Origin: Candidatus Methanocorpusculum equi
GTDB lineage: Archaea > Halobacteriota > Methanomicrobia > Methanomicrobiales > Methanocorpusculaceae
Reading direction: 5' to 3'
Assembly: GCA_018065685.1 (NCBI GenBank)
Contig: JAGHSU010000058.1
Location: 1-12,281 of the forward strand
DNA: 12,281 nt
The translations under genes and the position numbers were made by a program. Below the pieces are notes generated by a model that worked only from the letters and a program-made list of their open reading frames with translations, made no database searches and was not told where the DNA came from. Shown piece by piece: positions 1-9,171 of this stretch (within the stretch, counting starts at the first letter, position 1; each line of letters opens with the position of its first letter).

Positions 1-485
1 TACTTTAAGGAGATTGTGTAGTCGCCTGCCTTGGAGGGCTGGAACCAGAAGTAGTGCGGGTGTGACGCTCCGACAATCTGTCCTACCGGACCTTCGATAG
101 CGACGGCAGCTGCCGGTTTTTCTTCGGAGGAGGCGGGCTCGGATTCAGAATCGCCGTCGCGTGGTTTAATCTCCAGGTCTCCGCCTAACAGTCCGGGTCT
201 GGAGAGCACCGGGGTGGACGTTCCGGTGAATTCTTTGTAGAGAATCTCGGATCCGGCAATGACCTGCCAGGTGTATCCGGTGCTTCCTCCGTTGTCTGGA
301 ACCTGGATTTCAAAGATTCCGCCAGTGGGGAAGTTGTCGTACCCGATAGAGGCCTTTACCGTAACGGAATAGGCCGGGTTTTCTTTGTCAATTGTTACCG
401 CAGGAGTGGTAACACATCCTGCAATGAAGATGCAGCTGATTACGATGAGAACCGCTGCAAGGATAACTGGGGTAATCTTCTTCAT
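1..485 (-). CDS. I42-like (chagasin-type) lipoprotein, C-terminus cut by window edge
   Basis: The frame is open from an ATG at 485 to the left edge, giving 161 residues without a stop. The N-terminus is a lipoprotein signal: MKK, a hydrophobic stretch, then the lipobox FIAGC with the lipidated cysteine near residue 24, so the protein is probably anchored outside the membrane. Around residue 73 is GGSTGYTW, which matches the NPTTGY-type loop of the I42 cysteine-protease inhibitor family. A later segment, VGASHPHYFWF followed by KAGDYTI, matches the second loop and following strand of that fold. An acidic, Ser/Glu-rich insert (near residues 120-130) separates the two. Any RPW-type third loop would lie outside the window. 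There is no Shine-Dalgarno sequence; a TATA box 25-30 bases upstream suggests a leaderless transcript. The family is inferred from motifs; the inhibitory function is not shown. Confidence 0.72.
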   Translation of the reverse strand, partial: MKKITPVILAAVLIVISCIFIAGCVTTPAVTIDKENPAYSVTVKASIGYDNFPTGGIFEIQVPDNGGSTGYTWQVIAGSEILYKEFTGTSTPVLSRPGLLGGDLEIKPRDGDSESEPASSEEKPAAAVAIEGPVGQIVGASHPHYFWFQPSKAGDYTISLK

Positions 486-509
486 ACACTATACTATAGT
501 ACGTCTGAT

Positions 510-517
510 TATATAAA
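510..517 (-). promoter_or_regulatory. Archaeal TATA box for the left-edge lipoprotein
   Basis: On the minus strand this reads TTTATATA, preceded by the purine-rich AGAAG that could act as a BRE. It lies about 25-30 bases before the ATG at 485, so transcription would begin at or next to the start codon. This agrees with the lack of a Shine-Dalgarno sequence there. Confidence 0.6.
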
Positions 518-533
518 CTTCTGTATTTATCCG

Positions 534-552
534 AAAAAATATTTGAAAAAAA
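534..552 (-). terminator. T-run terminator after the AAA_14 ATPase
   Basis: Read on the minus strand, a T7 run and a T6 run follow about 20-40 bases after the TGA at 573. Multiple T-runs without a hairpin are the usual archaeal intrinsic stop. It sits just before the TATA box of the next minus-strand gene, so the two genes are probably separate transcription units. Confidence 0.55.
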
Positions 553-572
553 CGAATCAGGTCTCCCTCTCT

Positions 573-1853
573 TCACCAGTCGAGGCTTTCTGTGTGTTCC
601 AGGAAGTCGTAGATGCTCATCGTCAGTATCCCCTCTTTGTCACACTTTGGTTTTATAATATCCCGCACGACGATAATCTTCTTAAAGTTGTCGCCGACAT
701 TCTGCAGGGATTTTTTCTCCTGACGGATTTTCTCTGCAGAGGCCATCTCCATTGCGGACTGGATATAATACCGTTTGTTCCCCTGATTTGCCACGAAGTC
801 AATCTCCAGATACTTACGCTGGTATTTTCCGTCACGTCCTTTCTCGGACAACTCAACGACACCGACATCAACCGAATACCCCCTCATCCGCAGCTCGTTG
901 AATATGACGTTCTCCATTAGATAGTTCTCTTCCTGCTGCCTGAAGTTGAGGCGGGCATTTCGAAGCCCCACATCCTCAAAATAATATTTCAGGGGGGAGC
1001 CTATGTAATTTCTTCCGCGGATGTCGTACCTGTGTGCGGGGGTTATCAGAAACGCATCCTCAAGACAGGTCAGATAGGAGGCAATCGTAGTCGCAGTAAT
1101 CTTTGATTTCCCCACACTCTGAAAAGTATTTCTGATTCTGTTGGGATTTGTAAGCGAACCCACCGCAGACGAGAGGGTATCTATCAGTATCCCCAGCTCG
1201 GCATCATTTCTGATATGGTGTCTTTCGATGATGTCTATAAGATAGGTCTCTTTGAAAAGATCAGTGAGGTATTTTACCTTCTGTGCATGGGTTTCTCGAA
1301 GGATAACCCCGGGGAGTCCTCCGTAGGTTATGTAGTCTGTCCATGCATCATATCTGTTTCCCTGATAGACACTCAGGAATTCTGCAAAGCCTGCGGGGTA
1401 GAGGTGGACCTCGTCGCCTCTTCCGCGGAATCCGGTTACAACATCCTTTGAGAGGAATTTTGAGTTGCTGCCTGTTACGTATATGTCAACATTTTTCAGG
1501 TAGAGAAGGCCTGTTAAGACTTCTTCAAAGCCCGGGACGAGCTGTATTTCGTCGAGGAGAATGTAATGCATTTTTGTGTCGCGGACGGATTCTTTCAGGC
1601 GGGTATAGAGGATTTCCGGGTCACGGCATTCTTTGAATTCAGGATTGTCGAGTTCTATTCGTATGATGTGGTCTTCGCTGATTCCTGACTCGAGGAGGTG
1701 TCGGCAGAAGAGGTTGAAGAGGAGATAGGATTTTCCGCATCTCCGGATACCGGTCACTATCTTTATGGAGCCGTTGTGTTTTCTCTGTATCAGTTCATTG
1801 AGATATCGTGTGCGGGCAAGTTCCATATTCTCTCCTGGAAGATATTTTTGCAT
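573..1853 (-). CDS. AAA_14/DUF4143 family ATPase
   Basis: A 426-residue P-loop ATPase of the archaeal/bacterial AAA_14 plus DUF4143 family. Walker A is GIRRCGKS (35-42), Walker B is YILLDE (97-102), and a sensor-1-like VTGSNS lies at 126-131. The middle carries ITYGGLPG, typical of the family, and the C-terminal DUF4143 part has EIDFVA followed by YYIQ, resembling the PD-(D/E)XK-like core found there. Length and both ends look complete. The biological role of the family is not settled; copies multiply in methanogen genomes. Start choice: the ATG at 1853 has no Shine-Dalgarno sequence, while the ATG at 1826 (MELARTRYL) has GGAG five bases upstream and matches the usual family N-terminus, so 1826 may be the true start. 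The first seven codons belong to a repeat that recurs twice upstream. Confidence 0.85.
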   Translation of the reverse strand: MQKYLPGENMELARTRYLNELIQRKHNGSIKIVTGIRRCGKSYLLFNLFCRHLLESGISEDHIIRIELDNPEFKECRDPEILYTRLKESVRDTKMHYILLDEIQLVPGFEEVLTGLLYLKNVDIYVTGSNSKFLSKDVVTGFRGRGDEVHLYPAGFAEFLSVYQGNRYDAWTDYITYGGLPGVILRETHAQKVKYLTDLFKETYLIDIIERHHIRNDAELGILIDTLSSAVGSLTNPNRIRNTFQSVGKSKITATTIASYLTCLEDAFLITPAHRYDIRGRNYIGSPLKYYFEDVGLRNARLNFRQQEENYLMENVIFNELRMRGYSVDVGVVELSEKGRDGKYQRKYLEIDFVANQGNKRYYIQSAMEMASAEKIRQEKKSLQNVGDNFKKIIVVRDIIKPKCDKEGILTMSIYDFLEHTESLDW

Positions 1854-2150
1854 GGTGATGCAGTTTTCTCTAATATGCTAGTTTTATATTGTGCTTAATT
1901 CGATATATAATTTGCCTTTTCGGCTTTTACCAGCTGATAAACGGTTTTTTGGTTTTCCGGAGAAAGTTCCTGGAAGATATTTTTGCATGAGGATGCAATT
2001 TTATCTAACAGACTCTTTTTATGTTTTGTGTAATTCGACTCATACGGTGCTTATTTGTAAATTATACTCTGTAAAAAGGTTTTTTGTTTTCTGGAAAAAG
2101 TGCCTAGAAGATATTTTTGCATGAAGATGCAGTTTTATCCGACAGGGGTT
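1834..2150. repeat. Direct repeat of about 135 bp, 2.3 copies, carrying an ATPase gene start
   Basis: Copies begin at 1834, 1969 and 2103 (spacings 135 and 134). Each starts with CCTGGAAGATATTTTTGCAT or a one-base variant, then a GATGCA(A/G)TTTT block, then a more diverged AT-rich tail ending GGTTTTTTG(G)TTTTC. The third copy is lost after about 2140. Read on the minus strand, each copy contains a start codon and MQKYL(P/L)G. The first copy runs on into the 426-residue ATPase. The other two run into 34-residue (1884-1988) and 23-residue (2051-2122) dead-end ORFs that share GTFS(G/R)K. The simplest reading is tandem duplication of the promoter and first seven codons of the ATPase, followed by divergence. 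The rest of the stretch up to 2262 shows no gene. Confidence 0.8.
1882..1910 (-). promoter_or_regulatory. Candidate TATA boxes for the AAA_14 ATPase
   Basis: On the minus strand AATATAAAA (1882-1890) and TTATATATC (1902-1910) both lie upstream of the ATPase. The nearer one would start transcription around 1860, giving a near-leaderless message for the ATG at 1853 or a leader of about 35 bases for the GGAG-led ATG at 1826. A similar ACATAAAAA sits at the matching place in the second repeat copy. Confidence 0.4.
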
Positions 2151-2262
2151 CGGGCGCGGGTACGTGTACATGTGCTCTTTGCAGCTGCAGGATACAGCCG
2201 TTCGAACAAACGATACAACAATCAGATACAATTATGATATGTGACAGCGTATAATAGACTGT

Positions 2263-3693
2263 ATGAACATGAAAAGGACATTTGCCGGATGTCTGATTCT
2301 CATCGCAGTCCTCGCACTCGCCATAGTGTCCGCGGGCTGCGTGAACCAGCCGGCCGGAGATGAACAGGGCATAGATGTTCCTGATGTGTCGGATATCGTA
2401 CGCCTCGATAAAGTGGAAAAAACCGGAACCACCTACAGTATCGGAGACACTATGGAGGTCATTCTGACTATCCGGGATGGAATGAAACTCTACGTGAAAG
2501 AGTGCGATGACGGTATATCGATTGACTCGAAGGAAATCTCCGTAAATCCCGGAGATAAAGAGATTTCCTGTGTCAAATTTACGATTACGGCCCTGAAAGA
2601 AGGAAACCATGCATTCCAGATTGGTATTGACCATCCTCTGAGCGAAGTATATGGTTTTGACGACGTAATCTATGAAGATACCATGCATGTGGTTGACACC
2701 GGAGACGAGCCGATGACCCCGCGCGGGGTATTCACCCGTATTAGCTATGCAGATCATCCGCCATACTCGGGAGAATTTGTTGAAATCTCCATCCGCGGAA
2801 ATGCAACAACCGGATACAAATGGGTTGCAGCGGAAAACAAAGACCTTATCATCTCAGAGCCCGTCTACATCCCTGATGACGCACCGGAAGAAATGGCCGG
2901 AGTTGGTGGAACATTCCACTGGTATGTGACGTCCGATACCCCTGGAGACTATCAGTTTACCGCATACGAGATGCCGCCTGCAGGTGATGAGCCGACAGGA
3001 CGTGTCATTGTCCCGATTGAGTTCGCGAAGAAAGCAGCTGATCTGCCCGATCCTGTTGTCTTATTCACCGTTGAAAAAACCGGAATCACCTACAACATAG
3101 GAGACACCATGGAGGTCATCCTGGGTGTTCAGAATGGAACAAAACTCTACGTGAAAGAGTGTGATGCAGGCATCTCGATTGACACAAAGGAAATCACCGT
3201 GAAGCACGGAGATAAAGAGCTGACCTGTTCCAAATTTACGGTCACTGCCCTGAAAGACGGAAATCACACGTTTTCAATCGGTATTGACCTCCCGGTGTCC
3301 TCGAACTCCGGTCTTGACAATGTTATCTATGAAGATACCATGCATGTGGCAAAAACCGGCGCTGAACCAATGACCCCGCGCGGTGTTTTCACCCAGATTG
3401 GAGAACATCCCCCACTCCCGGGAGAGTATGTTGAAATCTCCATCCGCGGAAATGCAACAACCGGTTACAAATGGGTTTCCGCAGAAAACAAAGACCTTAT
3501 CATCTCAGACTCCATCTACATCCCCGACGAAGCACCGGAAGGAATGGTCGGAGTGGGAGGTACGTACCACAGGTATGTAACAGCCGACAAGCCGGGAGAG
3601 TATGAGTTTACTGCATACGAGATGCCGCCTGCAGGAGATGAGCCGACAGGGCGTGCCATAGTACCTGTTGTATTTGCAAAGAAAGCCGACTAA
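2263..3693 (+). CDS. Lipoprotein with two duplicated I42-like halves
   Basis: 476 residues. The signal peptide ends in the lipobox VSAGC, with lipidated Cys26. Two halves repeat almost residue for residue: 51-259 and 270-476, starting VEKTG(T/I)TY. Each half has an N-terminal beta-rich part with two cysteines (VKEC and a later Cys), then an I42-like part with NATTGYKW (180-187 and 397-404) and GVGGT (213-217 and 430-434), followed by PGDY or PGEY strand motifs. The RPW loop of classical chagasins is not visible; AYEMPPAGDEPTG occupies that region. The protein probably sits on the outer face of the membrane; inhibition of cysteine proteases is inferred from the family and uncertain without the third loop. 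No Shine-Dalgarno sequence precedes the ATG at 2263 or the in-frame ATG at 2269; a weak TATA-like ATTATGATAT lies at 2231-2240, so the message may be leaderless. Confidence 0.85.
   Translation: MNMKRTFAGCLILIAVLALAIVSAGCVNQPAGDEQGIDVPDVSDIVRLDKVEKTGTTYSIGDTMEVILTIRDGMKLYVKECDDGISIDSKEISVNPGDKEISCVKFTITALKEGNHAFQIGIDHPLSEVYGFDDVIYEDTMHVVDTGDEPMTPRGVFTRISYADHPPYSGEFVEISIRGNATTGYKWVAAENKDLIISEPVYIPDDAPEEMAGVGGTFHWYVTSDTPGDYQFTAYEMPPAGDEPTGRVIVPIEFAKKAADLPDPVVLFTVEKTGITYNIGDTMEVILGVQNGTKLYVKECDAGISIDTKEITVKHGDKELTCSKFTVTALKDGNHTFSIGIDLPVSSNSGLDNVIYEDTMHVAKTGAEPMTPRGVFTQIGEHPPLPGEYVEISIRGNATTGYKWVSAENKDLIISDSIYIPDEAPEGMVGVGGTYHRYVTADKPGEYEFTAYEMPPAGDEPTGRAIVPVVFAKKAD
2413..3690 (+). repeat. Internal gene duplication, 657-bp period
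   Basis: The blocks 2413-3039 and 3070-3690 are two copies within the lipoprotein gene, offset by 657 bases. Stretches are identical at DNA level, for example ATCTCCATCCGCGGAAATGC and GCATACGAGATGCCGCCTGC, including at synonymous sites, so the duplication looks fairly recent or is kept alike by gene conversion. The linker between the blocks is about 10 residues. Confidence 0.85.
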
Positions 3694-3695
3694 CT

Positions 3696-3711
3696 CCTTT
3701 TTTCATTTTTT
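3696..3711 (+). terminator. T-run terminator after the duplicated lipoprotein
   Basis: Two T6 runs (3698-3703 and 3706-3711) follow immediately after the TAA at 3691-3693, the usual archaeal stop signal. A matching minus-strand terminator lies about 60 bases further on, fitting two convergent genes. Confidence 0.6.
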
Positions 3712-3772
3712 GAACGGACTTCCCCCCGTCAAATTGCAGGACGATAAACAGAATCCGCGGCAGAACGATTAT

Positions 3773-3788
3773 AAAAATAAGAAAAAAA
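3773..3788 (-). terminator. T-run terminator after hsp20
   Basis: On the minus strand, T7 and T5 runs lie about 15-30 bases after the hsp20 stop codon at 3803. There is no hairpin, as expected for an archaeal intrinsic terminator. Confidence 0.55.
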
Positions 3789-3802
3789 GCAAACCTCAGA
3801 GA

Positions 3803-4231
3803 TTACCCGCGCTTAACGCAGACAATCTCAAGCACCCCGTTCCTTATCACAGACCCGGTCTTTGCAGGGTCAATCTCATGCTCGAGCGGAATCTCTGCCG
3901 TGTACTCCCTCTCTTTTCCGGTGGTAAGTTTCAGCTTCCCGTCAGCATACTCAACGGTATATTCCGTGCAGCTTCCGGGAAGCTCCGTCTGAAGCGTGTA
4001 CGTCTCATCGCTTTCAAAAAGCTCCAGGGGGAGAAGGCGCCTGTTCGGCTTTGCCGACAGACCCGGGAAATCCGCTCCGAAAATATGCGGCTCCTTTCCT
4101 CCTCCGGCAACAACAAACTTCACCCCGATAACCGAGGGGCTGCCCGATGTCTTCCCGTCAGACGGGTCGGCAGCGCCTCCGGCTATCAGATGCCTGATGA
4201 GGTCAATGATGTCTTTTCCCGGGTCGTCCAT
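3803..4231 (-). CDS. hsp20: Hsp20/alpha-crystallin-like small chaperone
   Basis: 142 residues. The C-terminal half has the alpha-crystallin pattern: LELFESDETYTLQTELPG, then DGKLKLTT, an Arg-Glu-Tyr strand, EIPL near residue 114, IDPAKT, and NGVLEIVC at 131-138, which matches the NGVLEI strand of the family. The first 55 residues are Gly/Asp-rich with a short helix (IIDLIRHLIAGG) and resemble nothing I recognise. Small heat-shock proteins hold unfolding proteins in the cytoplasm; archaeal members, including the GvpH-like group, often lie beside cdc48. The gene begins 37 bases after the cdc48 stop on the same strand, so the two are probably co-transcribed. GGTG about 12 bases before the ATG is a weak ribosome site. 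There is no visible defect, although the upstream cdc48 is broken. An IXI tail motif is not obvious. Confidence 0.72.
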   Translation of the reverse strand: MDDPGKDIIDLIRHLIAGGAADPSDGKTSGSPSVIGVKFVVAGGGKEPHIFGADFPGLSAKPNRRLLPLELFESDETYTLQTELPGSCTEYTVEYADGKLKLTTGKEREYTAEIPLEHEIDPAKTGSVIRNGVLEIVCVKRG

Positions 4232-4268
4232 AGCTGTCTTTTACACCTGTTTCCTGTTAGCTGCTGCT

Positions 4269-6714
<2,446 letters not shown>

Positions 6715-6721
6715 TTTGTAT

Positions 6722-6727
6722 CACTCC
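6722..6727 (-). promoter_or_regulatory. Ribosome binding site of cdc48
   Basis: The minus strand reads AAGGAGTGAT, with GGAGTG seven bases before the ATG at 6714. It is the strongest Shine-Dalgarno match in the window and fixes the cdc48 start even though the gene is broken downstream. Confidence 0.65.
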
Positions 6728-6760
6728 TTTTAGTTGTATAATTAGCATTGATTTTTCTCG

Positions 6761-6769
6761 CATATATAC
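6761..6769 (-). promoter_or_regulatory. TATA box for cdc48-hsp20
   Basis: The minus strand reads GTATATATG about 50 bases before the cdc48 ATG. Transcription would start near 6740, leaving a leader of about 25 bases that contains the GGAGTG site. Promoter and ribosome site both look intact. Confidence 0.5.
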
Positions 6770-6800
6770 ATTCTACTCATGGAATTAAAATAACACGCAT

Positions 6801-6816
6801 ACGAAGCTTATTTATA
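6801..6816 (+). promoter_or_regulatory. Plus-strand BRE/TATA promoter
   Basis: ACGAAGC followed by TTATTTATA is a good match to an archaeal BRE plus TATA box. It points away from cdc48 and would start a transcript near 6838. The only candidate reading frame downstream is the short GTG-started ORF at 6874; a non-coding transcript is the alternative. Confidence 0.45.
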
Positions 6817-6873
6817 GTCGTGCAATTCAGCAAACAACGGCCGCGCGCAGAAAACCGCGGTGAGAAAACCATA

Positions 6874-7041
6874 GTGTTTATCGTCTGTGATGTCCTATGT
6901 GTATCCATGTCATATTCATTTGCCAGATTCAAGTATGAAAACCGGTGCTCGATTCCCTGCAGCGAGCAGAAGATTTTTGCGGCGGAGAAGACGCGGATGA
7001 AACCGCATAAGGGACAGGGGAAGGAGAAAGGGAAGGAGTAA
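6874..7041 (+). CDS. Possible small protein, 55 residues, unknown
   Basis: I do not recognise this product. A GTG at 6874 follows GGTGA (6859-6863) by ten bases and lies about 36 bases after the predicted transcript start. It opens a 55-residue frame with a short hydrophobic beginning, four cysteines in two pairs (CDVLC and CSIPC) and a strongly basic Lys/Gly tail (HKGQGKEKGKE). The same frame is open back to an ATG at 6748, but that codon lies upstream of the promoter. An internal ATG at 6910 would give 44 residues. The support is promoter and ribosome-site placement only; there is no homology evidence, and a gene remnant or chance ORF is quite possible. Confidence 0.3.
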   Translation: MFIVCDVLCVSMSYSFARFKYENRCSIPCSEQKIFAAEKTRMKPHKGQGKEKGKE

Positions 7042-7130
7042 GTTTTGAGGGGGTTTTATCGGTTGAAATTGTATGTTCTGTGAGTTGTTGTAACTTAGGT
7101 GCGGCTTTTTGACGCGCATTCGCGCTTAGA

Positions 7131-7170
7131 ACACGGATACCCACGGATGTAAACGGATGTCCACGGATAC
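7131..7170. repeat. Four 10-bp tandem units around ACGGAT
   Basis: The units are ACACGGATAC, CCACGGATGT, AAACGGATGT and CCACGGATAC, in exact 10-base register. Looser ACGGAT or GCGGAT words recur at about 7212-7227. A period of one helical turn would place the word on one face of the DNA. Confidence 0.7.
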
Positions 7171-7180
7171 GCTCCGCGGG

Positions 7181-7203
7181 CGGTCGGCGAGATACGCCGA
7201 CCG
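7181..7203. other. GC-rich perfect hairpin
   Basis: CGGTCGGCG, loop AGATA, then CGCCGACCG: a perfect 9-bp stem directly after the 10-bp repeats. No T-run follows on either side, so it is not a standard terminator. It may be part of a transcript from the 6801 promoter or a REP-like element. Confidence 0.6.
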
Positions 7204-7290
7204 TTGCAGATGCGGATGAAATACGGATTTCGGGGTGCGGGGTGCTTGAGACAATATCTCAGGTAGATTTTTTCGGAGGAGTCAGGTACT

Positions 7291-7301
7291 TCTTCAAAAA
7301 A
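7291..7301 (-). terminator. T-run terminator after the DUF262 gene
   Basis: On the minus strand a T6 run (7296-7301) begins four bases after the TAA at 7305. The surrounding bases also form a small TACTT/AAGTA hairpin. Confidence 0.4.
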
Positions 7302-7304
7302 GTA

Positions 7305-9047
7305 TTATGAATTGCTTTTTAACAATCCATTGTCATTCAAATACTGAATGAATCCAGCAATAATCCGGCTGAGTCTTTCCTCAATATCTGCCTCAACAAA
7401 ATCATCCTGTTTAGCCAGTTCAAGAAGTTCCTGCACTTTCGTTGCTTCCTTCTTTTTCCCTTTCGCGTCTTCAAATCCGCAATAGTATTTCGTTTTGTCG
7501 CAAAACCGATAGTCTGATGCACGGATGTTGATTCTTTTTTCAAGGAGAGCTTTGTTTCCAAGGGATTCTATGTTATCTGGATTTTTCAAACTCTTCTCTT
7601 TATCCTGTCTGTTCTTAGCAAAAATGTGCTCGATTTCAAATGCTGAATCGAATGACAATAATTCCTGGTGTTCATTCTGATAAGCCCACCATGTTAACAT
7701 TGATTTCGTTATTGCACGGTTATTAGTGAATGAGTGATTCAGTATCGCCGATTTCATCTTTTCCTCTTCAAACAGGAAGTCCTTAAATTCAACATCAACG
7801 TGATTGACAATATTTATCATTTCGGCATAAACCGGTGTTCGAAGGGCGTTGACACCCGGATTCGTTATTGCATATGCCCAGATGAATCCAATAATCCGAT
7901 TCAGGAACTGATAGAGTTTATCCTCATCCAACATTCCCTCATTGTCTCTGTTTTCCAAATAATACACTGACAGGAAATATGTCCACATGCTGTTAGGGGC
8001 ATAATTTAAAATATAGAGTCTTCGAAGAATTTTATCAGTAAATCTTTCATCATCCTGTGATAAAACATCTCTCCAGAAACCTGCGAGATCTATCATATTC
8101 TCCAGAGTGTCTTCTCTTTTGAGTAAAGCGTATGAATCCCGTTCATAAAATGTTCGTAAAGCTTCGGTTGTTGACGTTTTAATGCCCTGCTTTGCTCGTA
8201 CGAAATACATGTAACGGGAAAATATCTCATCCATGGGTGTCCCCTGTAACGGGTGAAATATGTCATTACACAGAATTTCAAGATTTTTCCATTTATTTAT
8301 GAAATCGTCCTTCCTGCCCTGGTTGCTGTAATATTTGTAGAACTGTGCCTTGAAAATGTCAGCATCAGACAGCTGCTTTCCGCGATTATTCAAAGTCGAG
8401 AATATTCTTAATGCTGTATCCTGTGATTCAGCTTCAATTGGGGGCAGAATGCAGTTATTCAGAATACGCACGGGGAAATAACTAAAGTAATCAGGATAGT
8501 CATCTGTGAATTCTTTTATTTTACACTGGAAGAACAAATAATTTGCAGCATAACTTGACTTCTTACCTTCAGCATTCCCATCTTTAAGAATCGACAGAAA
8601 TTCCTCTTTATCATTGTCAGTTGCAACCTCTGATGTAATCTTTAATTGAGATTTATCGGGGTCTCCAAATTCATCTGTTTTCCACACGCACTGTTCAATT
8701 TGATGGACTGCCTTCTTTGCCGTCTCACTTTTCATGTTGCCGTAGCGTTCATAAAACGCACGCAGCAAAAGCATGAGTGTCGTTAACCGCTGCTGACCGT
8801 CAATAATCTCAAGCTTGTTTTCCTCATTCTTGAATGTTACAATCGGCCCTAAAAAGTATTCATTACTGGTTGAAAACTTATTACAATCATTATCAGGGAA
8901 TGCAAATAAGAATAAGTCATCCCAAAGTGTTTGACATTCTTTTTTGGTCCATGCATATGGGCGTTGATAATCCGGGATTAAAAAATCTGCTTTTTTATCA
9001 GAGAAGAGCGCCATTACATTTTTCTGGTCAATGTTTAGTTTTGACAT
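7305..9047 (-). CDS. DUF262/DUF1524 (GmrSD-like) nuclease-type protein
   Basis: 580 residues, uninterrupted. The N-terminal DUF262 domain shows IPDYQRPYAW (24-33) and DGQQRLTT (83-90), the ParB-like NTP-binding signature of GmrS-type proteins. The C-terminal DUF1524 domain shows EIEHIF (His474), then NIESLGNKALL (Asn498) and Asn507, the His-Asn-Asn pattern of His-Me-finger nucleases. Fused DUF262-DUF1524 proteins include type IV enzymes that cut modified phage DNA using NTP; this role is inferred here. The gene is AT-richer than cdc48, suggesting transfer. It lies head to head with the broken MmeI-like gene across 124 bases, a typical defence-island arrangement. The ATG at 9047 follows a partial GTGAT ribosome site, with a TATA box about 35-40 bases upstream. 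The C-terminal LKSNS end looks natural. Confidence 0.85.
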   Translation of the reverse strand: MSKLNIDQKNVMALFSDKKADFLIPDYQRPYAWTKKECQTLWDDLFLFAFPDNDCNKFSTSNEYFLGPIVTFKNEENKLEIIDGQQRLTTLMLLLRAFYERYGNMKSETAKKAVHQIEQCVWKTDEFGDPDKSQLKITSEVATDNDKEEFLSILKDGNAEGKKSSYAANYLFFQCKIKEFTDDYPDYFSYFPVRILNNCILPPIEAESQDTALRIFSTLNNRGKQLSDADIFKAQFYKYYSNQGRKDDFINKWKNLEILCNDIFHPLQGTPMDEIFSRYMYFVRAKQGIKTSTTEALRTFYERDSYALLKREDTLENMIDLAGFWRDVLSQDDERFTDKILRRLYILNYAPNSMWTYFLSVYYLENRDNEGMLDEDKLYQFLNRIIGFIWAYAITNPGVNALRTPVYAEMINIVNHVDVEFKDFLFEEEKMKSAILNHSFTNNRAITKSMLTWWAYQNEHQELLSFDSAFEIEHIFAKNRQDKEKSLKNPDNIESLGNKALLEKRINIRASDYRFCDKTKYYCGFEDAKGKKKEATKVQELLELAKQDDFVEADIEERLSRIIAGFIQYLNDNGLLKSNS

Positions 9048-9080
9048 GGCATCACGCTATAATCTTGTTATTTTTGTTTT

Positions 9081-9089
9081 TAAATATAA
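9081..9089 (-). promoter_or_regulatory. TATA box for the DUF262 gene
   Basis: The minus strand reads TTATATTTA, about 35-40 bases before the ATG at 9047, predicting a short leader. It lies in the 124-base gap shared with the divergent methyltransferase, so both promoters are close together. Confidence 0.5.
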
Positions 9090-9139
9090 TAAGTGTATGG
9101 ATTCATTGTAGTGGGTGCGAAGTGGCAAATGAATACATT

Positions 9140-9162
9140 AATTAGTTTCTACATCAATTAGT
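9140..9162 (+). promoter_or_regulatory. Direct repeat AATTAGT before the MmeI-like gene
   Basis: AATTAGT occurs at 9140-9146 and 9156-9162, 16 bases apart, just before the ATG at 9172. It sits where the TATA box and transcript start of that gene would be expected, so it could be an operator or simply AT-rich promoter sequence. Confidence 0.25.
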
Positions 9163-9171
9163 CTATCACAT

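Larger units (their letters stand above)
7042..7304. other. Non-coding spacer
   Basis: No credible gene is seen here. The stretch holds a four-unit 10-bp repeat, a GC-rich hairpin, the doubled word CGGGGTG near 7230-7245, and an interrupted palindrome TGAGACAATATCTCA at 7247-7261, before the terminator of the DUF262 gene. Confidence 0.5.

Noticed and set aside
2104..2757. Long minus-strand frame (217 codons) opposite the duplicated lipoprotein
   Set aside because: It lies antisense to a gene with a clear signal peptide and internal repeats, has no family motifs or ribosome site, and a matching antisense frame appears over the second repeat, as expected for a shadow.
7181..7203. GC-rich hairpin as an intrinsic terminator
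   Set aside because: No T-run follows on either strand, and the DUF262 gene already has a T6 run just after its stop.
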